From assembly GCA_005877965.1 (NCBI GenBank), contig VBNP01000041.1, forward strand, positions 1 to 7,912: a stretch of DNA of 7,912 nucleotides, read 5' to 3'. Below are positions 6,771-7,912 of this stretch, in pieces. The translations under genes were made by a program, and so were the position numbers. Each line of letters begins with the position of its first letter. Position 1 is the first letter of the stretch. Under the pieces are notes generated by a model. It was given only the letters and a program-made list of their open reading frames with translations. It searched no databases and was not told where the DNA came from. This DNA comes from Gammaproteobacteria bacterium (GTDB lineage Bacteria > Pseudomonadota > Gammaproteobacteria > Steroidobacterales > Steroidobacteraceae).

Positions 6771-7393
6771 GCCGCGAGCTCCAGGCGCCGCAGATCGCGC
6801 ACCGTGGCGGGCAATTCATGATGCACGGCCGCCAGCACCAAGCCGCCGCGCGCCAGCTGCTCGGCGATCAGACTTCCCACCAACTGTTGCCCCTCCGTAT
6901 CGAGATTGGTCGTCGGCTCATCCAGCAACCACAGTGGCACCATCGACAGGGCCAGCCCCGCGAGTGCCACGCGCCGTCGCTGCCCGGCCGAGAGCGTGCG
7001 CACCAGGCGTTCGCACCAGGGGCTCGCGCCCACGCGCTCCAATGCATTCTCGAGCGCCGCGGCGCCGAGGCGGTGTCGGACGCCGATCCAGTAGCGCAGG
7101 TTCTCGCGCGCGCTCAGGTCGGCCTTCAGCGGCGGCTCGTGCCCGAGGTAGACCAGCGCGCAGTGAAAGGTACGCAGATCGCTGCGCACATCCCGGCCCT
7201 CCCACAGCACCCGCCCCTCCTCCGGGTACATGAGCCCGCAGACGGCGCGCAGCAGGCTCGTCTTGCCCGAGCCGTTGGGTCCCGTCACCTGCAGGCACTC
7301 ACCGCTCGCGAGCGAAAAGCACACCCCCCGCAGGACGTGACGATCACCCCGCCACAGGTGCAGGCTCTCAACATCCAGGCGCTCATCGTGCAT
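6767..7393 (-). CDS. ccmA: Heme ABC exporter ATP-binding protein CcmA
   Basis: Cytoplasmic ATPase of 208 residues, normal for CcmA, that drives release of holo-CcmE from CcmC/CcmD. Walker A is GPNGSGKT at 38-45, the ABC signature LSAGQRRRVALA at 134-145, Walker B LWLLDEP at 154-160 with catalytic Glu159, the D-loop NLD at 163-165, and the switch histidine in AAVHHEL at 191 or 192. The CcmA-type LGHEPPLKADLSARENL segment (83-99) is present, with Glu85 where some members have the Q-loop glutamine. It is the first gene of the operon. The ATG at 7393 lacks a clear Shine-Dalgarno; the nearest purine-rich element is GAGCGAG about 15 nt upstream. The domain begins at once, so a much later start is unlikely. 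Confidence 0.97.
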   Translation of the reverse strand: MHDERLDVESLHLWRGDRHVLRGVCFSLASGECLQVTGPNGSGKTSLLRAVCGLMYPEEGRVLWEGRDVRSDLRTFHCALVYLGHEPPLKADLSARENLRYWIGVRHRLGAAALENALERVGASPWCERLVRTLSAGQRRRVALAGLALSMVPLWLLDEPTTNLDTEGQQLVGSLIAEQLARGGLVLAAVHHELPATVRDLRRLELAA

Positions 7394-7416
7394 GCTTAGG
7401 CTGCGGCTCGCTCATC

Positions 7417-7435
7417 CTCAGGCGTGTCGCCTGAG
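7417..7435. promoter_or_regulatory. Perfect 8-bp inverted repeat in the ccmA leader
   Basis: CTCAGGCG-tgt-CGCCTGAG, a perfect 8-bp stem with a 3-nt loop, 23 nt upstream of the ccmA ATG on the operon's side. No U-tract follows on either strand, so it is unlikely to be an intrinsic terminator. It could be an operator, a leader hairpin affecting ccmA translation or mRNA stability, or part of a dispersed palindromic repeat. Confidence 0.45.
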
Positions 7436-7711
7436 CACGGCGCGCGAGTCTCGCAAATTCAGCGCCTTATCGCCACACCCCCGTGTCGCGCATCCGCGCC
7501 AGCCGCAGCGGGCGCCAAATCGCCCCAGATCACTGCACCGCAGGCGCAGATTCCGCAGCGACTGACCTTGCGCGCCGTGCGAGTCGCGCAGCTTGCGCTC
7601 ATCGGGCGCTGCGCCGCGCAGGAATCCCGACCGTGTGCAGTCGCGATTGACGACTCACTTCCGACATGAGCGCGTTCGGCGTGGCGCAAGTTAGCTCGCA
7701 TTCGCGTTCTC

Positions 7712-7729
7712 GCATCTTCGCCAAGATGC
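7712..7729. repeat. 7-bp inverted repeat
   Basis: GCATCTT-cgcc-AAGATGC, a perfect 7-bp stem with a 4-nt loop, about 320 bp upstream of ccmA in non-coding DNA. No U-tract on either side. Function unknown. Confidence 0.4.
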
Positions 7730-7736
7730 AGGCGTC

Positions 7737-7878
7737 GCAGTCACGCGTCACAGTTTCCGAAGAAAATTAAAGCGGCGACGCAAATTGCATGACGGCAGTT
7801 GGCGACAGCTTGTCGGTAGCCCGAGACATCGTTACCAACGCGCCGATGATGTGTATTGTCACGTCCGCGCGTGACTGC
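7737..7878. repeat. Pair of perfect 11-bp inverted repeats flanking 120 bp
   Basis: GCAGTCACGCG at 7737-7747 is the exact reverse complement of CGCGTGACTGC at 7868-7878. Between them lie 120 bp that include the AT-richest stretch of the region and a CGACA-gct-TGTCG hairpin at 7803-7815. I see no reading frame and no flanking target duplication. It could be paired binding sites, the ends of a tiny non-autonomous element, or chance. Confidence 0.35.
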
Positions 7879-7889
7879 ACTTCGAGTCA
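7858..7889. repeat. Two overlapping, mutually exclusive small stems
   Basis: GTCACG (7858-7863) can pair with CGTGAC (7870-7875), while TGACT (7872-7876) can instead pair with AGTCA (7885-7889). The two stems share TGAC and cannot form together. Both are short, so significance is doubtful. Confidence 0.2.
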
Positions 7890-7912
7890 GTGAGCGCGTA
7901 GTTTGGGGGGTC

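Larger units (their letters stand above)
7394..7912. other. Non-coding region upstream of ccmA
   Basis: 519 bp with no gene I can support. Open frames at 7424-7669 (+) and 7459-7701 (-) have no recognisable motif, no Shine-Dalgarno and arginine/alanine-rich content typical of chance frames in GC-rich DNA. The stretch around 7750-7790 is clearly more AT-rich. Short inverted repeats are dense: 7417-7435, 7712-7729, 7803-7815, 7858-7875, and an 11-bp pair at 7737-7747 and 7868-7878. The 8-mer CGCAAATT occurs at 7452 and 7779. The ccm promoter should lie here, but I could not assign -35/-10 boxes. Confidence 0.6.

Noticed and set aside
5308..6819. 503-codon open frame overlapping ccmC and ccmB
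   Set aside because: Same kind of GC-driven shadow; it crosses two confident genes and shows no domain.
7127..7147. CcmA Q-loop glutamine replaced by glutamate (GHEPPLK)
   Set aside because: This position varies among CcmA proteins, and all other ATPase motifs are intact, so it is not a sign of inactivity.
7424..7669. 81-codon plus-strand frame upstream of ccmA
   Set aside because: No recognisable domain or start signal; it overlaps the palindrome and looks like a random GC-rich frame.
7459..7701. 80-codon minus-strand frame upstream of ccmA containing a CGICACG segment resembling a zinc knuckle
   Set aside because: No Shine-Dalgarno, no second cysteine pair placed like a real zinc ribbon, and chance-like composition.
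1..7912. CRISPR array, tRNA/rRNA genes, insertion sequences or prophage parts
   Set aside because: No regularly spaced repeats with unique spacers, no cloverleaf or rRNA-like segment, and no transposase or integrase motifs were seen on either strand.

Overview
The window is GC-rich proteobacterial chromosome. It is filled almost entirely by one minus-strand operon for System I cytochrome c maturation (ccm), read from high to low coordinates: ccmA, ccmB, ccmC, ccmD, ccmE, ccmF, ccmG/dsbE, ccmH, ccmI. CcmH and CcmI are separate genes, unlike the fused E. coli CcmH. With the GC content and protein style, this suggests a gamma- or betaproteobacterium of Xanthomonadales/Nevskiales/Steroidobacter type. 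That placement is inference.

Layout: bases 7394-7912 lie upstream of the operon and hold no convincing gene. They carry several short perfect inverted repeats and presumably the operon promoter and leader. Bases 553-7393 are the nine ccm genes, packed with 4-nt ATGA/GTGA overlaps at A/B, C/D, D/E, F/G and G/H, a 1-nt overlap at H/I, a 1-nt gap at E/F, and one real gap of 21 nt at B/C. ccmD (54 codons) was found by hand between ccmC and ccmE. Bases 375-552 are a short intergenic region. Bases 21-374 hold a small hydrophilic KGG-repeat (stress-induced, YciG/GsiB-like) gene with its own strong Shine-Dalgarno and three tandem 75-bp repeats.

How the genes work together (established for System I): CcmA (ATPase) and CcmB with CcmC and CcmD load heme onto CcmE in the periplasm and release holo-CcmE. 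CcmG and CcmH keep the apocytochrome CXXCH thiols reduced. CcmI chaperones the apocytochrome, and CcmF (with CcmH/CcmI) ligates heme. Every key catalytic or heme-ligand residue I looked for is present, so the pathway looks intact.

No new multi-gene system is evident. The points worth a second look are a CcmI lacking the usual cytoplasmic loop between its two membrane helices, an acidic WCGEC active site in CcmG, an N-terminal extension of CcmB with a hairpin before an alternative start, a perfect 8-bp-stem hairpin just upstream of ccmA, and an 11-bp inverted-repeat pair in the upstream non-coding region.
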